Part shown: piece by piece, positions 1-9,160 of the stretch
Layout: every line of letters starts with the position of its first letter
How positions within the stretch are numbered: the first letter of the stretch is position 1
Assembly: GCF_019977195.1 (NCBI RefSeq)
Contig: NZ_AP024643.1
Location: forward strand, 310,001-374,000
Direction: 5' to 3'
DNA: 64,000 nt
Source of the DNA: Arthrobacter sp. StoSoilA2
Lineage (GTDB): Bacteria; Actinomycetota; Actinomycetes; Actinomycetales; Micrococcaceae
Position numbers and translations under genes: made by a program
Notes under the pieces: generated by a model
Databases searched by the model: none
What the model was told of the DNA's origin: nothing
What the model saw: only the letters and a program-made list of their open reading frames with translations

Positions 1-625
1 TGATCTTGCGCATCTTCGTAGAGGCGCTCATTCCCAGGGAGTCCGCGGCTTCAATTTGTCCCTTGCCCACCGAGGAGAACCCTCCGCGGATGATTTCTGC
101 CATGTACGCGGCTTCATTCAACGTCAAACCGACCAAGGCTGCGGTGATCGGACCCATGAGTGCATTCGTGTCGATTGCGGTGCCGATGTCGGTAAACGGG
201 ATCCCGATGGTGAGGTTCGGGTACAGGGCGGAGATGTTGAACCAGAAGATCAGCTGGACCAGGACCGGGGTACCGCGGAACAGGGTGATGAACGCCCCTG
301 CTGTGGCCGCGATCGGCTTGACGCTCGAGGACCTCATAATCGCAATGACCAGGCCCAGGAGGGTACCCAGGGCCATGCTTGCGAGCGTAAGGAAGATGGT
401 GAGCATCAGCCCGCGGAGGATCGATTCGTGGGTGAAATACTTGGCCACCACGTCCCACTTGAAGTTGGGGTTGGTGGAGACCGAGAAGAGGATGCCCGCG
501 CCAAACAGGATGGAAACCACCCAGGCGACGTATTCAAAAGTGCTTCTGCGGCGAAGGCGGGGCTTGAGTGCCGGATCAATTCCGTTCATTGTCGGTTTGC
601 TTCCGTTACTGATGGTTTGCACCAT
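1..625 (-). CDS. Polar amino-acid ABC transporter permease (partial)
   Basis: Membrane permease of a HisM/GlnP-type amino-acid importer. The gene leaves the window on the left, so only the first 208 residues are seen. The ATG (625-623) follows an AGGAGAGGTG ribosome site by five bases. Hydrophobic segments lie near residues 30-50 and 68-95. The permease coupling loop is clear near residues 172-200 (EAAYMAEIIRGG, then a conserved Gly and an EAADSLGMS stretch). It begins 13 bases after the stop of the binding-protein gene, so the two form one leftward operon; the ATPase gene is presumably further left. Substrate is not deducible. Family call is firm. Confidence 0.93.
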   Translation of the reverse strand, partial: MVQTISNGSKPTMNGIDPALKPRLRRRSTFEYVAWVVSILFGAGILFSVSTNPNFKWDVVAKYFTHESILRGLMLTIFLTLASMALGTLLGLVIAIMRSSSVKPIAATAGAFITLFRGTPVLVQLIFWFNISALYPNLTIGIPFTDIGTAIDTNALMGPITAALVGLTLNEAAYMAEIIRGGFSSVGKGQIEAADSLGMSASTKMRKI

Positions 626-638
626 GGGAGCACCTCTC

Positions 639-1565
639 CTAGTTGAGTTTCGCATCCGTGATGGCTCCGGCATCGAGGCCCCAGGTGGAGAGGGACTTCT
701 TGTATTCCGGGCTGTTCAGGACCGACTGGATGGCGGCCTGGAGGGCGGGAGTCAGGGCAGATCCCTTTTTGACACCGATTGCGGTGAGGTCGCTGGATCC
801 GACGTTGATCTGGGGGGTCAGGATTGTGAACGATTTGGGCTGCTGCTTCTCGGCCCAGGCGAGGGAGGTTGTGTCGTAGAGGATGCCGTCGATCCGCTTG
901 GATGCCAGCTGCGTCAGGGCTTCCTGGACGTTGGGCAGGGTCACGGCGTTGATCGCGGGCTGTCCCTTGGAAGTGCAGGTCTGCTCCGAGAGGGCCGGGA
1001 GTCGCTTGAGCTGGCCCGTCGAGCCCTGGGTAACGGCAATGTTCTTACCGCACAGTGTCTCGTTGCTGAGCTTCAGCGGGTTGCCTGCGGCCACGGCCAC
1101 TGAGTTGCCGGCTTTGAAGTAGTCGATCATGTCCAGGACCTTCAACCGCTCAGCGGTCTTGGACATGGTGGTGGCGGTGAAGTCGTAGCGCCCGCCGTCC
1201 AGGCCGGGGACGATCGTGTCGAACTTGGTGTCCTGGAACTTCAGCTTCAGGCCGAGCTTCTTTGCCACCAGGCGGGCAATGTCCGGGTTCAGGCCGATCG
1301 GTGTCGAGTTGTCTTCAGCGAGGAACGTCGTCGGCGGGTAGTGCAGGTCCATGGCGACCGTCAGTTCACCCTTGTCCTTATAGGACGCCGGCAGGAGGCT
1401 TACGGCCTTTTCGTCGGGCTGGACGCCCTCGGAGATGTCTGTAGTGTTCGTGGTCTTGCTCGCGTCCGGGGAATCGCTGCTGTTGGCTGTTCCACCACAG
1501 GCGCTCAGGGCGAGTAGTACGGCAAGTCCTGCGGCTGCAGTCTGGGCCTTGTTACGAATCTTCAT
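639..1565 (-). CDS. Amino-acid ABC transporter substrate-binding lipoprotein
   Basis: Extracellular solute-binding protein (SBP family 3) of 308 residues that feeds the adjoining permease. A lipoprotein signal is visible: basic start, hydrophobic core and lipobox LSAC with Cys23 as the lipidation site, followed by a Ser/Thr-rich linker. The mature part has the family layout, with DLHYPPTTFLAEDN and IGLNPDIARLVAKKLG in the first lobe and a phosphate-loop-like VTQGSTGQ segment near the hinge. First gene of the leftward operon, facing the catabolic operon across a 337-bp control region. It may import the compound degraded by that operon, which is an inference from the shared operators. Confidence 0.93.
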   Translation of the reverse strand: MKIRNKAQTAAAGLAVLLALSACGGTANSSDSPDASKTTNTTDISEGVQPDEKAVSLLPASYKDKGELTVAMDLHYPPTTFLAEDNSTPIGLNPDIARLVAKKLGLKLKFQDTKFDTIVPGLDGGRYDFTATTMSKTAERLKVLDMIDYFKAGNSVAVAAGNPLKLSNETLCGKNIAVTQGSTGQLKRLPALSEQTCTSKGQPAINAVTLPNVQEALTQLASKRIDGILYDTTSLAWAEKQQPKSFTILTPQINVGSSDLTAIGVKKGSALTPALQAAIQSVLNSPEYKKSLSTWGLDAGAITDAKLN

Positions 1566-1672
1566 GGTGCTTCCCTTCGAGGGAGTCGGTCACTGGGGAG
1601 GGAGAAGTTCTAGGTTGCAATGTGATCCGGATCTCTCCGTCATCTAATGCAATGCAACCCCCTCAACAGTAG

Positions 1673-1684
1673 ATTGTCAACAAT
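1673..1684. promoter_or_regulatory. Operator copy 1, ATTGTCAACAAT
   Basis: ATTGT-CA-ACAAT is a perfect inverted repeat and is extended by a second, overlapping one (TGTCAA-CAA-TTGACA, 1675-1689). The ATTGT/ACAAT style resembles operators of GntR/FadR-type repressors. No such regulator gene lies in the window; it may be to the left. Confidence 0.55.
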
Positions 1685-1744
1685 TGACAGAAAGTTTTTT
1701 CAAGCTTCCTCTCTGTGAGAATGGTTCTAATTACGGCACTAGAA

Positions 1745-1756
1745 ACTGTTGACAAT
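1745..1756. promoter_or_regulatory. Operator copy 2, ACTGTTGACAAT
   Basis: The reverse complement, ATTGTCAACAGT, differs from copy 1 at one base. It overlaps the -35 hexamer of the predicted promoter for the rightward operon, so bound repressor would block initiation. Confidence 0.5.
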
Positions 1757-1902
1757 TTACAATTTGGCGGCCTAGAGTCGAATCATCGGGCACGAACCTT
1801 CCAGCCCGCCAGGCACGATTTCGCGGTTCAGCTCGCCTCTTTCGATACCTCCACACACACGGGGCAAGCCCCCTTCCATCTCCCGAAAAGAACGGAAACC
1901 CC

Positions 1903-2577
1903 ATGGCAGAGACCAACTTCCGGCCGAAGTACATCTCCTTCGATGTCTACGGCACGCTGATCAACTTCGACATCGATCCCACCACCCGGCGGCTGCTCGA
2001 TGGACGCATCTCCGAAGAGCAGTGGCCTACGTTCAAGAAGCAGTTCCGTGGCTACCGCTTCGACGAGGTCCTGGGGGACTACAAGCCGTATGAGGCGATC
2101 CTGCAGGATTCCTTTGACCGGGTGTGCAAGCGCTGGGGCATTGGGCCCACCGAAGGTGCCGGCGCAGCGTTCGCTGACGCCGTCCGCGGTTGGGTTGCGC
2201 ACGAGGATGTGCCGGCCCCGCTGAAGCTCATGGGCGACAACTACCAGTTGGTGGCGTTGTCCAACGCGGACGACAGTTTCCTGGATATCAGCATCCCGAA
2301 GCTGGGTGCAGAGTTCCACGCGGTCCTGACTGCCGAGCAGGCACAGGCCTACAAGCCGCGCTACCAGGCTTTCGAGTACATGCTCGATACCCTGAACGCC
2401 AAGCCGGAGGACTTCCTGCACGTCTCCTCGCACACCCGGTACGACATGCATCCGATGCATGACATGGGCTTCCGTAACCTCTGGATGCTGGACCGTGGCT
2501 ACGACCCCATTGGCGGGGGCTACGACCTCACCACGGTTAAGTCCCTGGACGAGATCAACAAGCACCTCGGTCTCTAA
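1903..2577 (+). CDS. HAD-superfamily hydrolase, haloacid dehalogenase type II-like
   Basis: Cytosolic 224-residue HAD hydrolase. Motif I is FDVYGTLIN with Asp14 as the expected nucleophile. Motif II is the Ser in LSNADDSF, motif III the Lys in YKPRYQAF, and a late motif IV-like region reads GFRNLWMLDRG. This resembles L-2-haloacid dehalogenases, which turn 2-haloacids into 2-hydroxyacids, but many proteins so named act on other substrates. First gene of a rightward operon; the next gene starts 27 bases on. The shared operon includes a D-2-hydroxyacid dehydrogenase, which would fit a 2-hydroxyacid product, but real dehalogenation is unproven. The ribosome site before this ATG is weak. Confidence 0.85.
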   Translation: MAETNFRPKYISFDVYGTLINFDIDPTTRRLLDGRISEEQWPTFKKQFRGYRFDEVLGDYKPYEAILQDSFDRVCKRWGIGPTEGAGAAFADAVRGWVAHEDVPAPLKLMGDNYQLVALSNADDSFLDISIPKLGAEFHAVLTAEQAQAYKPRYQAFEYMLDTLNAKPEDFLHVSSHTRYDMHPMHDMGFRNLWMLDRGYDPIGGGYDLTTVKSLDEINKHLGL

Positions 2578-2604
2578 ACCGGCTTCGAAGCGAAAGGTCA
2601 TACC

Positions 2605-3882
2605 GTGAAACTTGTTCCCTACTGGCTCGATACTGCAGAGCCTTCCGGCGATTACCGCCGCACTCCGGTCCCGGAGAACGTTGATGTTGCGATTATCGGT
2701 GCCGGCTTTACCGGGCTGTCAGCAGCCCTTGAATTCGCCAAGCAGGGCGCCAGTGTGGCCGTTTTCGAACGCCACACTGTTGGCTGGGGCGCTTCAGGCC
2801 GTAACGGGGGAATGGCTACGACCGGTTTGGCCATTGGCTTCAGCACGGCAGTCAAGCGCTACGGAGCTCCCCGTGCAGTTGAGATGTTCCGCGAATACAA
2901 CGATGCCATCGAAACCATCGAGAAGCTGGTGCACGACAACGGCATCGACTGCGATTTCAAGCGTTTCGGCAAGCTCTCCCTGGCGTTCCACAAGTCCCAC
3001 TACGATGGCTTCCTGAAGTCCCAGGAGCTGCTGGCAAACCTGGTCGATCACCACGTAAAGGTCATCCCCAAGTCAGAGATCCACAGCGAAATCGGCACGG
3101 ACTTCTACCAAGGTGCCATGATGGATCCGCTGGGTGCCGGTCTTCACGTAGGGAAGTTCGTGCACGGCCTGGCAAAGGTGGCAATCGACAACGGCGCAGT
3201 CATTTGCGAGAACGCATCGGTCACCGAGCTGAACAAGGTCTCGGGCACAGTGCACGATGTCCACACCACCCGTGGCATTACCCGGGCCAAGCAGGTCCTG
3301 GTCGCCACCAGCGGCTACACCGGCAACATCACCCCGTGGCTGCAGCGCCGCGTGATCCCGGTTGGCAGTTTCATCATCTGCACGGAGCCTCTGTCCGAAG
3401 AAGTGGTGAACCGCATCCTGCCGAACAGGCGCCAGGCCTCTGACAGCAAGATGCTGACGTACTACTTCCGGATCACGCCGGACAACAGGCTGCTGTTCGG
3501 TGGCCGGGCCCGGTTCGCTTTGTCCAGCCCGGATTCGGACGTCAAGAGCGCCGAAATCCTGCACAAGGCCATGACTGAGCTCTTCCCGTACCTCTCCAAG
3601 GCCAAGGTGGACTACATCTGGGGCGGTCTGGTGGATCTATCCATGGACCAGATGGTCCATGCCGGCCAGCATGACGGCCTGTTCTACTCCCTCTGCTACA
3701 GCGGCCATGGCGTTCAAATGGCGGCCCACATGGGTAAGCGGATGGCCCACTACATGGCCGGCGACAAGTCGGCAAATGTGTGGGAAGACCTGAAGAACCC
3801 GCCGGTTCCGGGCCACTTCGGCCCGCCATGGTTCCTGCCGTTCATTGGCGGAGCCGCGAAGATCATCGACCGTATCAAGTAG
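2605..3882 (+). CDS. FAD-dependent amine/amino-acid oxidoreductase (DAO family)
   Basis: A 425-residue flavoenzyme of the D-amino-acid oxidase fold, starting at GTG. The N-terminal dinucleotide motif VDVAIIGAGFTGLSAA (about residues 26-41) is followed by an acidic strand end (VFE) and by GWGASGRNGGM, which contacts flavin. The C-terminal flavin strand region reads YSGHGVQMAAHMGKRMA. Overall it is closest in style to gamma-glutamylputrescine oxidase (PuuB) and related amine oxidoreductases. Expected reaction: oxidation of a C-N bond to give an aldehyde or oxoacid plus amine. The aldehyde dehydrogenase directly downstream would then oxidise the aldehyde. Substrate unknown. Confidence 0.88.
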   Translation: MKLVPYWLDTAEPSGDYRRTPVPENVDVAIIGAGFTGLSAALEFAKQGASVAVFERHTVGWGASGRNGGMATTGLAIGFSTAVKRYGAPRAVEMFREYNDAIETIEKLVHDNGIDCDFKRFGKLSLAFHKSHYDGFLKSQELLANLVDHHVKVIPKSEIHSEIGTDFYQGAMMDPLGAGLHVGKFVHGLAKVAIDNGAVICENASVTELNKVSGTVHDVHTTRGITRAKQVLVATSGYTGNITPWLQRRVIPVGSFIICTEPLSEEVVNRILPNRRQASDSKMLTYYFRITPDNRLLFGGRARFALSSPDSDVKSAEILHKAMTELFPYLSKAKVDYIWGGLVDLSMDQMVHAGQHDGLFYSLCYSGHGVQMAAHMGKRMAHYMAGDKSANVWEDLKNPPVPGHFGPPWFLPFIGGAAKIIDRIK

Positions 3883-3915
3883 ACATTCCGCTAGCCAGGC
3901 AAGGTAAAGGTTCCC

Positions 3916-5466
3916 ATGAGTTCATCAACAACCGTCGCTGGAGCGCGCCTAAAAACAGCTGAGGAAACGGCCTACAGGCGGGCAAGCGTTGCGGCGCTTC
4001 CCGGAGGCGCGTTCCTCGAAGGCCTTTGGGAGACCGCAGACAGGATCCTGGAAGTACGGGACCCTGAAGACGGCGTGCTGTTGGGCACTGTGTGTTCTTC
4101 AACCCCGCAGGATGTCCGCCGGGCGATTGCCCACATTCACCGCCACCTCCTGGACGATGAATGGCCTCTCCGGGAACGCCGCGAGGCCCTGGAACGGGCT
4201 GCAGTGCTCCTGGCTGAGCAGTCGGTACGGTTTTCGGAGATCATTGCCGCCGAGAGCAGCAAGACCATCAACGAGGCCGAGCGTGAAGTGCGCCGGTGCA
4301 TCGAGACGTTGCGGCTTTCGGCGGCAGCGTCGAGCGAACTCGTGGGGGAAACTCTCGGCTTTGAGGACAGCATGGCGGGAGCCAACAAGATCGGCTGGTA
4401 CAGCCGCAAGCCTGTTGGCATCATCGCTGCCATTACGCCCTTCAACGATCCGCTGAACCTTGTGGCACACAAGCTGGGCCCGGCGCTGATCGGAGGCAAC
4501 GGCGTCGTACTTAAACCCTCAGGCCGCACGCCGCTGACCGGGCTGGCTTTCGTTCAGCTGTTGCTTGAGGCCGGTGTTCCGACAGGTCGCGTCGCCGCGA
4601 TCGTGTCGGGACCCGGGGTGTCCGAAGCGATCGTGACCGACCCCCAGGTGGACCTCATCTCTTTCACCGGCGGGCCGGCCACGGCCGACCGCATTGCTGG
4701 CGCCGCGGGAGCAAAGAAGATCCTTTCGGAACTGGGCGGCAACAACGCTACGATCGTCTGCGCCGATGCTGAACCGGCAGCTGCTGCTGAGGCGATCGTC
4801 GCCGGGGCATTCGGTGTGGCCGGCCAGAACTGCCTGTCGGTCCAGCGCGTTTACGTCCACATTTCGCTGTTCGACGAAGTCCTTGAAAAGGTACTCACGG
4901 GGACCAGCGCGCTCCGCGTCGGAGCAAAGATGGACCGCAGCACCGATGTCGGCCCGCTCATCAGCGAAGCGGAGGCCCGGCGGGTTGAGGCATGGGTGGA
5001 GGAGGCCAAAGCGGCCGGCGCCACTGTCCGTGTGGGCGGTCAGCGCCACGGCGCCTTCTACCAGCCGACCGTTCTCACCGATGTGCCGGCAGACGCCCGC
5101 GTCATCATTGAGGAAGTGTTTGGCCCCGTGGTCAGCATCACGCCCTTCATCCAGATCTCCGACGCCATCCATGCGGCCAATGCCTCCGAATACGGGCTCC
5201 AGGCTGGTGTCTTCACAGAATCCATTGACCTGGCACTGGCAATTGCCGACAAGCTGCATGTCGGGGCGGTGGTCATCAACGAGACAAGCGACGTCCGGAT
5301 CGATTCCATGCCCTTTGGCGGTTTCAAGAAGTCCGGGGTTGGCCGTGAAGGCGTCAAGCACGCAGTCCGCGAAATGACAGAGCCCAAGAGCACCATTATC
5401 AAACTGGCGGAGCCCGCCACCCGCTGGCAGCAGCTGACGGGCACCTCAGAACGGAACGCATCATGA
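3916..5466 (+). CDS. NAD(P)-dependent aldehyde dehydrogenase
   Basis: A 516-residue member of the aldehyde dehydrogenase superfamily. Catalytic Cys306 lies in GQNCLSV, general base Glu272 in SELGGNN, and the nucleotide-binding FTGGPATADRIA segment precedes them. It ends with MPFGGFKKSGVGREG. It lies between the FAD oxidoreductase and the tartrate-type dehydrogenase and overlaps the latter by 4 bases (ATGA), so translation is coupled. Its natural substrate is most simply the aldehyde formed by the flavoenzyme. A phosphonoacetaldehyde or semialdehyde specificity is possible but not shown by the sequence. Confidence 0.92.
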   Translation: MSSSTTVAGARLKTAEETAYRRASVAALPGGAFLEGLWETADRILEVRDPEDGVLLGTVCSSTPQDVRRAIAHIHRHLLDDEWPLRERREALERAAVLLAEQSVRFSEIIAAESSKTINEAEREVRRCIETLRLSAAASSELVGETLGFEDSMAGANKIGWYSRKPVGIIAAITPFNDPLNLVAHKLGPALIGGNGVVLKPSGRTPLTGLAFVQLLLEAGVPTGRVAAIVSGPGVSEAIVTDPQVDLISFTGGPATADRIAGAAGAKKILSELGGNNATIVCADAEPAAAAEAIVAGAFGVAGQNCLSVQRVYVHISLFDEVLEKVLTGTSALRVGAKMDRSTDVGPLISEAEARRVEAWVEEAKAAGATVRVGGQRHGAFYQPTVLTDVPADARVIIEEVFGPVVSITPFIQISDAIHAANASEYGLQAGVFTESIDLALAIADKLHVGAVVINETSDVRIDSMPFGGFKKSGVGREGVKHAVREMTEPKSTIIKLAEPATRWQQLTGTSERNAS

Positions 5467-6581
5467 CTACCCACAAAATCGCGGTCATCGCCGGCGACGG
5501 TATCGGCAAGGAAGTCGTCCCTGCGGCCATCGAAACCCTTGAGCGAATCGCTGAGATCCACTCCATCAACCTGAAATTCACGCACTTCGACTGGGGATCT
5601 GACTACTACGCCCAGCACGGCCGCATGATGCCGGTGGACGGCCTGGACCAGCTCGCTCAGCATGACGCCATTTTCCTGGGTGCCGTGGGCTCCCCGGAGG
5701 TCTCCGATGCTGAATCGCTGTGGGGGTTGCTGATTCCCATCCGCCGCGAATTCCAGCAGTACATCAACCTGCGGCCGGTAAAAACGCTCGACGGCGTGAA
5801 GTCGCCCCTGGCGAACAAGGAACCGATCGATATCCTCATCGTGCGTGAAAACAATGAGGGGGAATACTCGGAGGTCGGTGGGCGCATGTACCGCGGGCTG
5901 CCCCACGAAACCGCTGTCCAGGAAACCATCTTCACCCGCCTGGGAGTGTCCCGGGCAGCGCACTACGCCGCCTCGCTCGCGTCCTCCCGCAGGGGCCACC
6001 TGACTTCGGCCACCAAGAGCAACGGCATCATCCACACCATGCCGTTCTGGGACGAGGTAGTGGAAGAAACCACCCGCCTCTACCCTGACGTAACGCTCAC
6101 CAGCGAACTGGTGGACGCCTTGGCTGCGCACCTGGTCCTCAAACCCTGGACCCTGGACGTCATTGTCGCCTCCAACCTGCTGGGCGACATCCTCTCGGAC
6201 CTGGGCAGCTCGGTCACCGGTTCCATCGGTGTGGCTCCCAGCGCGAACCTGAATCCCGACGGTGATTTCCCATCCCTCTTTGAGCCGGTGCACGGATCTG
6301 CTCCGGACATCGCAGGGAAGGGACTGGCAAACCCGGTGGGCCAGATGTGGTCCGGCGCGATGATGCTGCAGCACCTGGGCCACCCGGAAGCCGCTGAGCA
6401 CCTGCAGCAGGCATTCGAGGCAGTGTTGCGCGAGGGCCTCGGGACCCGCGACGTGGGAGGCCCGTCGTCGACGTCGGAATTCACCGCCGCTGTTTTGGCC
6501 GCTATCGATGTGATTGATGTGGCTGGCTCGATCGAGGCCAGTGCGGCGACCAAGCCCGCAGGAGCACCGGCGTCGTCATGA
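5463..6581 (+). CDS. Tartrate/D-malate dehydrogenase (decarboxylating) family
   Basis: A 372-residue beta-decarboxylating dehydrogenase related to isopropylmalate dehydrogenase and closest to the TtuC/DmlA group. Visible features: IAVIAGDGIGKEV at the N-terminus, the substrate-binding LRPVKTL segment, VRENNEGEYSEVGG, the catalytic-loop TKSNGIIHTMPFWDEV, and the coenzyme-binding EPVHGSAPDIAGKG. The family converts D-malate or tartrate to pyruvate or related products, using NAD and a divalent metal. It overlaps both neighbours by 4 bases. Here it probably supplies the exit to central metabolism. Confidence 0.92.
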   Translation: MTTHKIAVIAGDGIGKEVVPAAIETLERIAEIHSINLKFTHFDWGSDYYAQHGRMMPVDGLDQLAQHDAIFLGAVGSPEVSDAESLWGLLIPIRREFQQYINLRPVKTLDGVKSPLANKEPIDILIVRENNEGEYSEVGGRMYRGLPHETAVQETIFTRLGVSRAAHYAASLASSRRGHLTSATKSNGIIHTMPFWDEVVEETTRLYPDVTLTSELVDALAAHLVLKPWTLDVIVASNLLGDILSDLGSSVTGSIGVAPSANLNPDGDFPSLFEPVHGSAPDIAGKGLANPVGQMWSGAMMLQHLGHPEAAEHLQQAFEAVLREGLGTRDVGGPSSTSEFTAAVLAAIDVIDVAGSIEASAATKPAGAPASS

Positions 6582-7561
6582 CGGTTACCCCTGGACGCAA
6601 GAGGCCTGTTGTCACGGCACTGTATCGGGAGGCTTTGCCGCCCCGGTTGGAGGAGATCGAAGCCCTGGCCGAGGTCCGGCTGACCAAGGCAGAGGGACTG
6701 GCTGAAGCGATGGACGGTGCGGATGTCCTGTACCAGTGGCATTCCTTTTCCCCTGCCTTGCGGGAGAACTGGGACGCAGCGTCATCGCTGAAGTGGGTCC
6801 ATGTAACGGCAGCGGGCGTTAGCCAACTCCTGTTCGACGAGCTCATCCAGAGCGACGTGGTCTACACGAATTCCCGTGGAGTCCTGAGCCGTGCAATTGC
6901 CGAATTCACGCTGGGTTTCGTCCTGGACCTTGCCAAAGACTCGCAGGGCTCGTTCAAGCTTCAGCAGCAGCAGCGCTGGCAGCACAGGGTCACCCGTAAG
7001 ATCCAGGGTCAACGCGCCCTGGTGGTGGGCACCGGTTCCATCGGGCGGGAAATTGCGTCCCTTTTCCGTGCAGTGGGCCTGCACGTCAGCGGCGCCGGGC
7101 GAAGCAGCCGTCCGGGAGATGAACTGTTCGACCACATCCATTCATCCCGGGACCTCGCCGGGATCGTCGGCGACGTCGACTACCTCGTCCTGGCAGCGCC
7201 ACTGACCGGGGACACCAAGGGACTCGTGGGCGCTGACGTCCTTTCCGCCATGAAATCCACCGCGCACCTCATCAACGTGGGCCGGGGGGAACTGGTTGGG
7301 ACCGACGCGCTGGTGGAAGCCCTGGCCTCCGGATCCATTGCCGGTGCAGCACTGGACGTAGTCCATCCCGAACCGCTTCCCGCCGGGCATCCTTTATGGA
7401 GCATGGACAACGTCATCATCACACCCCACATGAGCGGCGACACCGAGGACTACCTCGATGACCTGGGGCAATTGTTCGTGGACAACCTGCGACTCTTCAG
7501 TCAAGGCAAACCCCTGCTGAACATCGTGGACAAAAACCTTGGTTTCGTCCCGGTGTCCTGA
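6578..7561 (+). CDS. D-2-hydroxyacid dehydrogenase (NAD-binding)
   Basis: A 327-residue enzyme of the D-isomer-specific 2-hydroxyacid dehydrogenase family, which interconverts a 2-oxoacid and a D-2-hydroxyacid. The Rossmann motif VVGTGSIGRE lies at about residue 147, followed by NVGRGELVGTDALVEAL, and the active-site His is in ITPHMSG near the end. The expected catalytic Arg of the family falls in the NVGRGE region. The ATG overlaps the preceding stop (ATGA). Specificity cannot be read from sequence. Confidence 0.9.
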   Translation: MTVTPGRKRPVVTALYREALPPRLEEIEALAEVRLTKAEGLAEAMDGADVLYQWHSFSPALRENWDAASSLKWVHVTAAGVSQLLFDELIQSDVVYTNSRGVLSRAIAEFTLGFVLDLAKDSQGSFKLQQQQRWQHRVTRKIQGQRALVVGTGSIGREIASLFRAVGLHVSGAGRSSRPGDELFDHIHSSRDLAGIVGDVDYLVLAAPLTGDTKGLVGADVLSAMKSTAHLINVGRGELVGTDALVEALASGSIAGAALDVVHPEPLPAGHPLWSMDNVIITPHMSGDTEDYLDDLGQLFVDNLRLFSQGKPLLNIVDKNLGFVPVS

Positions 7562-7606
7562 TCCTGTTTCCCGCCACCCAGCTTTATTTTCCTAAGGAAC
7601 TTTGCC

Positions 7607-9121
7607 ATGAGCACCTCAACGACGACGCTCACCCAAATCAACCACTTCATCAACGGCGCCGAGTCCACAGGTGAGGGGGAACAGACCAGGCCGGTGTTCA
7701 ACCCGGCGACCGGGCAGGTCACGGCTGAGTTGCGCCTGGCGAACGAGGCTGACCTGAACACTGCGGTGGCTGCTGCGAAGAAGGCAGCGGAGTCCTGGGG
7801 GGATATTTCGCTGGCGAAGCGCACGGGCGTGTTGTTCAAGTTCCGTGAACTCGTCGCCGCGCACGTGGATGAGCTTGCTGAGTTGATCACGGCCGAGCAC
7901 GGGAAGGTGATCTCCGATGCGAAGGGTGAGATCGGCCGCGGCCTGGAAGTGATCGAGTTCGCCTGTGGCATCCCGCAGCTGCTCAAGGGTGATTACTCGG
8001 ACCAGGTCTCCACCGGAATCGATGTCTTCTCCTTCCGCGAACCCCTGGGTGTGGTTGCAGGGATTACGCCGTTCAACTTCCCCGTGATGGTGCCGCTGTG
8101 GATGGCCCCGATGGCCATCGCCACCGGCAACGCGTTCATCCTCAAACCCTCCGAGCGGGACCCGTCCGCTCCGATGCTGCTCGCGAGCCTGTGGAAACAG
8201 GCCGGCCTGCCCGATGGGGTGTTCCAGGTCCTGCACGGCGGCAAGGAAACCGTAGACGGCCTGCTGACCCACCCGGACGTGGACGGCATCTCCTTTGTGG
8301 GTTCGACCCCGATCGCCCAGTACGTCCATGAGACCGCCACCAAGCACGGCAAAAGGGTCCAGGCCCTGGGCGGGGCGAAGAACCACGCCATCGTGATGCC
8401 CGACGCGGACCTGGACAACGCAGCGGACCACCTCGCGGCTGCCGCTTTCGGTTCCGCGGGGGAGCGGTGCATGGCGATCTCCGTCGCCGTGGCTGTGGGG
8501 GACGCTGCGGATTTGCTGGTGAAGAAGGTCCAGGAACGTGCGTTGGCGGTGAAGGTCGGCAACGGTACCGAACCCGGCGCGGAGATGGGCCCGGTCATCA
8601 CCCCCGCTTCCAAGGAACGCATCCTCAGGATCGTCACCGAAGCAGAAACCGCCGGTGCGGCGATGGTGGTGGACGGCCGTGACCTGGTGGTCCCCGGCCA
8701 CGAAGACGGGTTCTGGGTCGGCCCCACCGTGATCGACCACGTCAAGACCGAAATGACCGCCTACACCGAGGAAATCTTCGGACCCGTGCTCGTGGTGGTC
8801 CGCGTCGCCGACCTCGAGGAAGGCATCGCGCTGATCAACGCCAACCCGTACGGCAACGGCACCGCGATCTTCACCTCCTCAGGCGCGAACGCCCGCAAGT
8901 TCCAGCGCTCGGTCACGGTCGGGATGGTGGGCATCAACGTGCCCCTGCCCGTCCCGGTGGCCTACCACTCCTTCGGCGGCTGGAAGAACTCCCTCTTCGG
9001 CGACAAGCACATCTACGGCCCCGAAGGCGTCTCCTTCTACACCCGCGGCAAAGTCATCACCTCCCGCTGGCCCGAACCCACCCACGCCTCCGGCGCCTCC
9101 TACAACTTCCCCTCCAACTAA
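7607..9121 (+). CDS. mmsA: CoA-acylating methylmalonate-semialdehyde dehydrogenase
   Basis: A 504-residue CoA-dependent member of the aldehyde dehydrogenase superfamily (MmsA/IolA). The catalytic Cys288 is in GERCMAIS. The usual general-base Glu is absent; the matching region reads QALGGAKNHAIV, as expected for the CoA-acylating branch. It oxidises methylmalonate or malonate semialdehyde to propionyl-CoA or acetyl-CoA with loss of CO2. It follows the hydroxyacid dehydrogenase by 45 bases with a TAAGGA ribosome site. It could finish this pathway or serve valine, beta-alanine or inositol breakdown more generally. Confidence 0.93.
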   Translation: MSTSTTTLTQINHFINGAESTGEGEQTRPVFNPATGQVTAELRLANEADLNTAVAAAKKAAESWGDISLAKRTGVLFKFRELVAAHVDELAELITAEHGKVISDAKGEIGRGLEVIEFACGIPQLLKGDYSDQVSTGIDVFSFREPLGVVAGITPFNFPVMVPLWMAPMAIATGNAFILKPSERDPSAPMLLASLWKQAGLPDGVFQVLHGGKETVDGLLTHPDVDGISFVGSTPIAQYVHETATKHGKRVQALGGAKNHAIVMPDADLDNAADHLAAAAFGSAGERCMAISVAVAVGDAADLLVKKVQERALAVKVGNGTEPGAEMGPVITPASKERILRIVTEAETAGAAMVVDGRDLVVPGHEDGFWVGPTVIDHVKTEMTAYTEEIFGPVLVVVRVADLEEGIALINANPYGNGTAIFTSSGANARKFQRSVTVGMVGINVPLPVPVAYHSFGGWKNSLFGDKHIYGPEGVSFYTRGKVITSRWPEPTHASGASYNFPSN

Positions 9122-9160
9122 CAGCCGCGTTCCGGGGCCAACTGCCGAAAGAAGGATGAC

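Larger units (their letters stand above)
1566..1902. promoter_or_regulatory. Divergent control region between importer and catabolic operon
   Basis: This 337-bp gap holds no convincing gene. It carries two copies of a 12-bp near-palindrome in opposite orientation (1673-1684 and 1745-1756), each containing a TTGACA-type -35 hexamer. Reading rightward, TTGACA (1749-1754) is followed 18 bases on by TAGAGT (1773-1778), a plausible sigma-70 promoter for the gene at 1903. The leftward -10 is not clear. The arrangement suggests one repressor shutting both directions. Confidence 0.6.

Noticed and set aside
6..1103. A 365-residue plus-strand frame at the left edge
   Set aside because: Antisense to the permease and binding-protein genes; composition is that of shadow reading in GC-rich DNA.
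1903..2577. Reading the HAD protein as a true haloacid dehalogenase for pollutant breakdown
   Set aside because: Only the HAD motifs are visible. Without dehalogenase-specific evidence the name describes the family, not the reaction.
4519..5361. Long minus-strand frame within the aldehyde dehydrogenase gene
   Set aside because: No domain signature and fully antisense to a certain gene.
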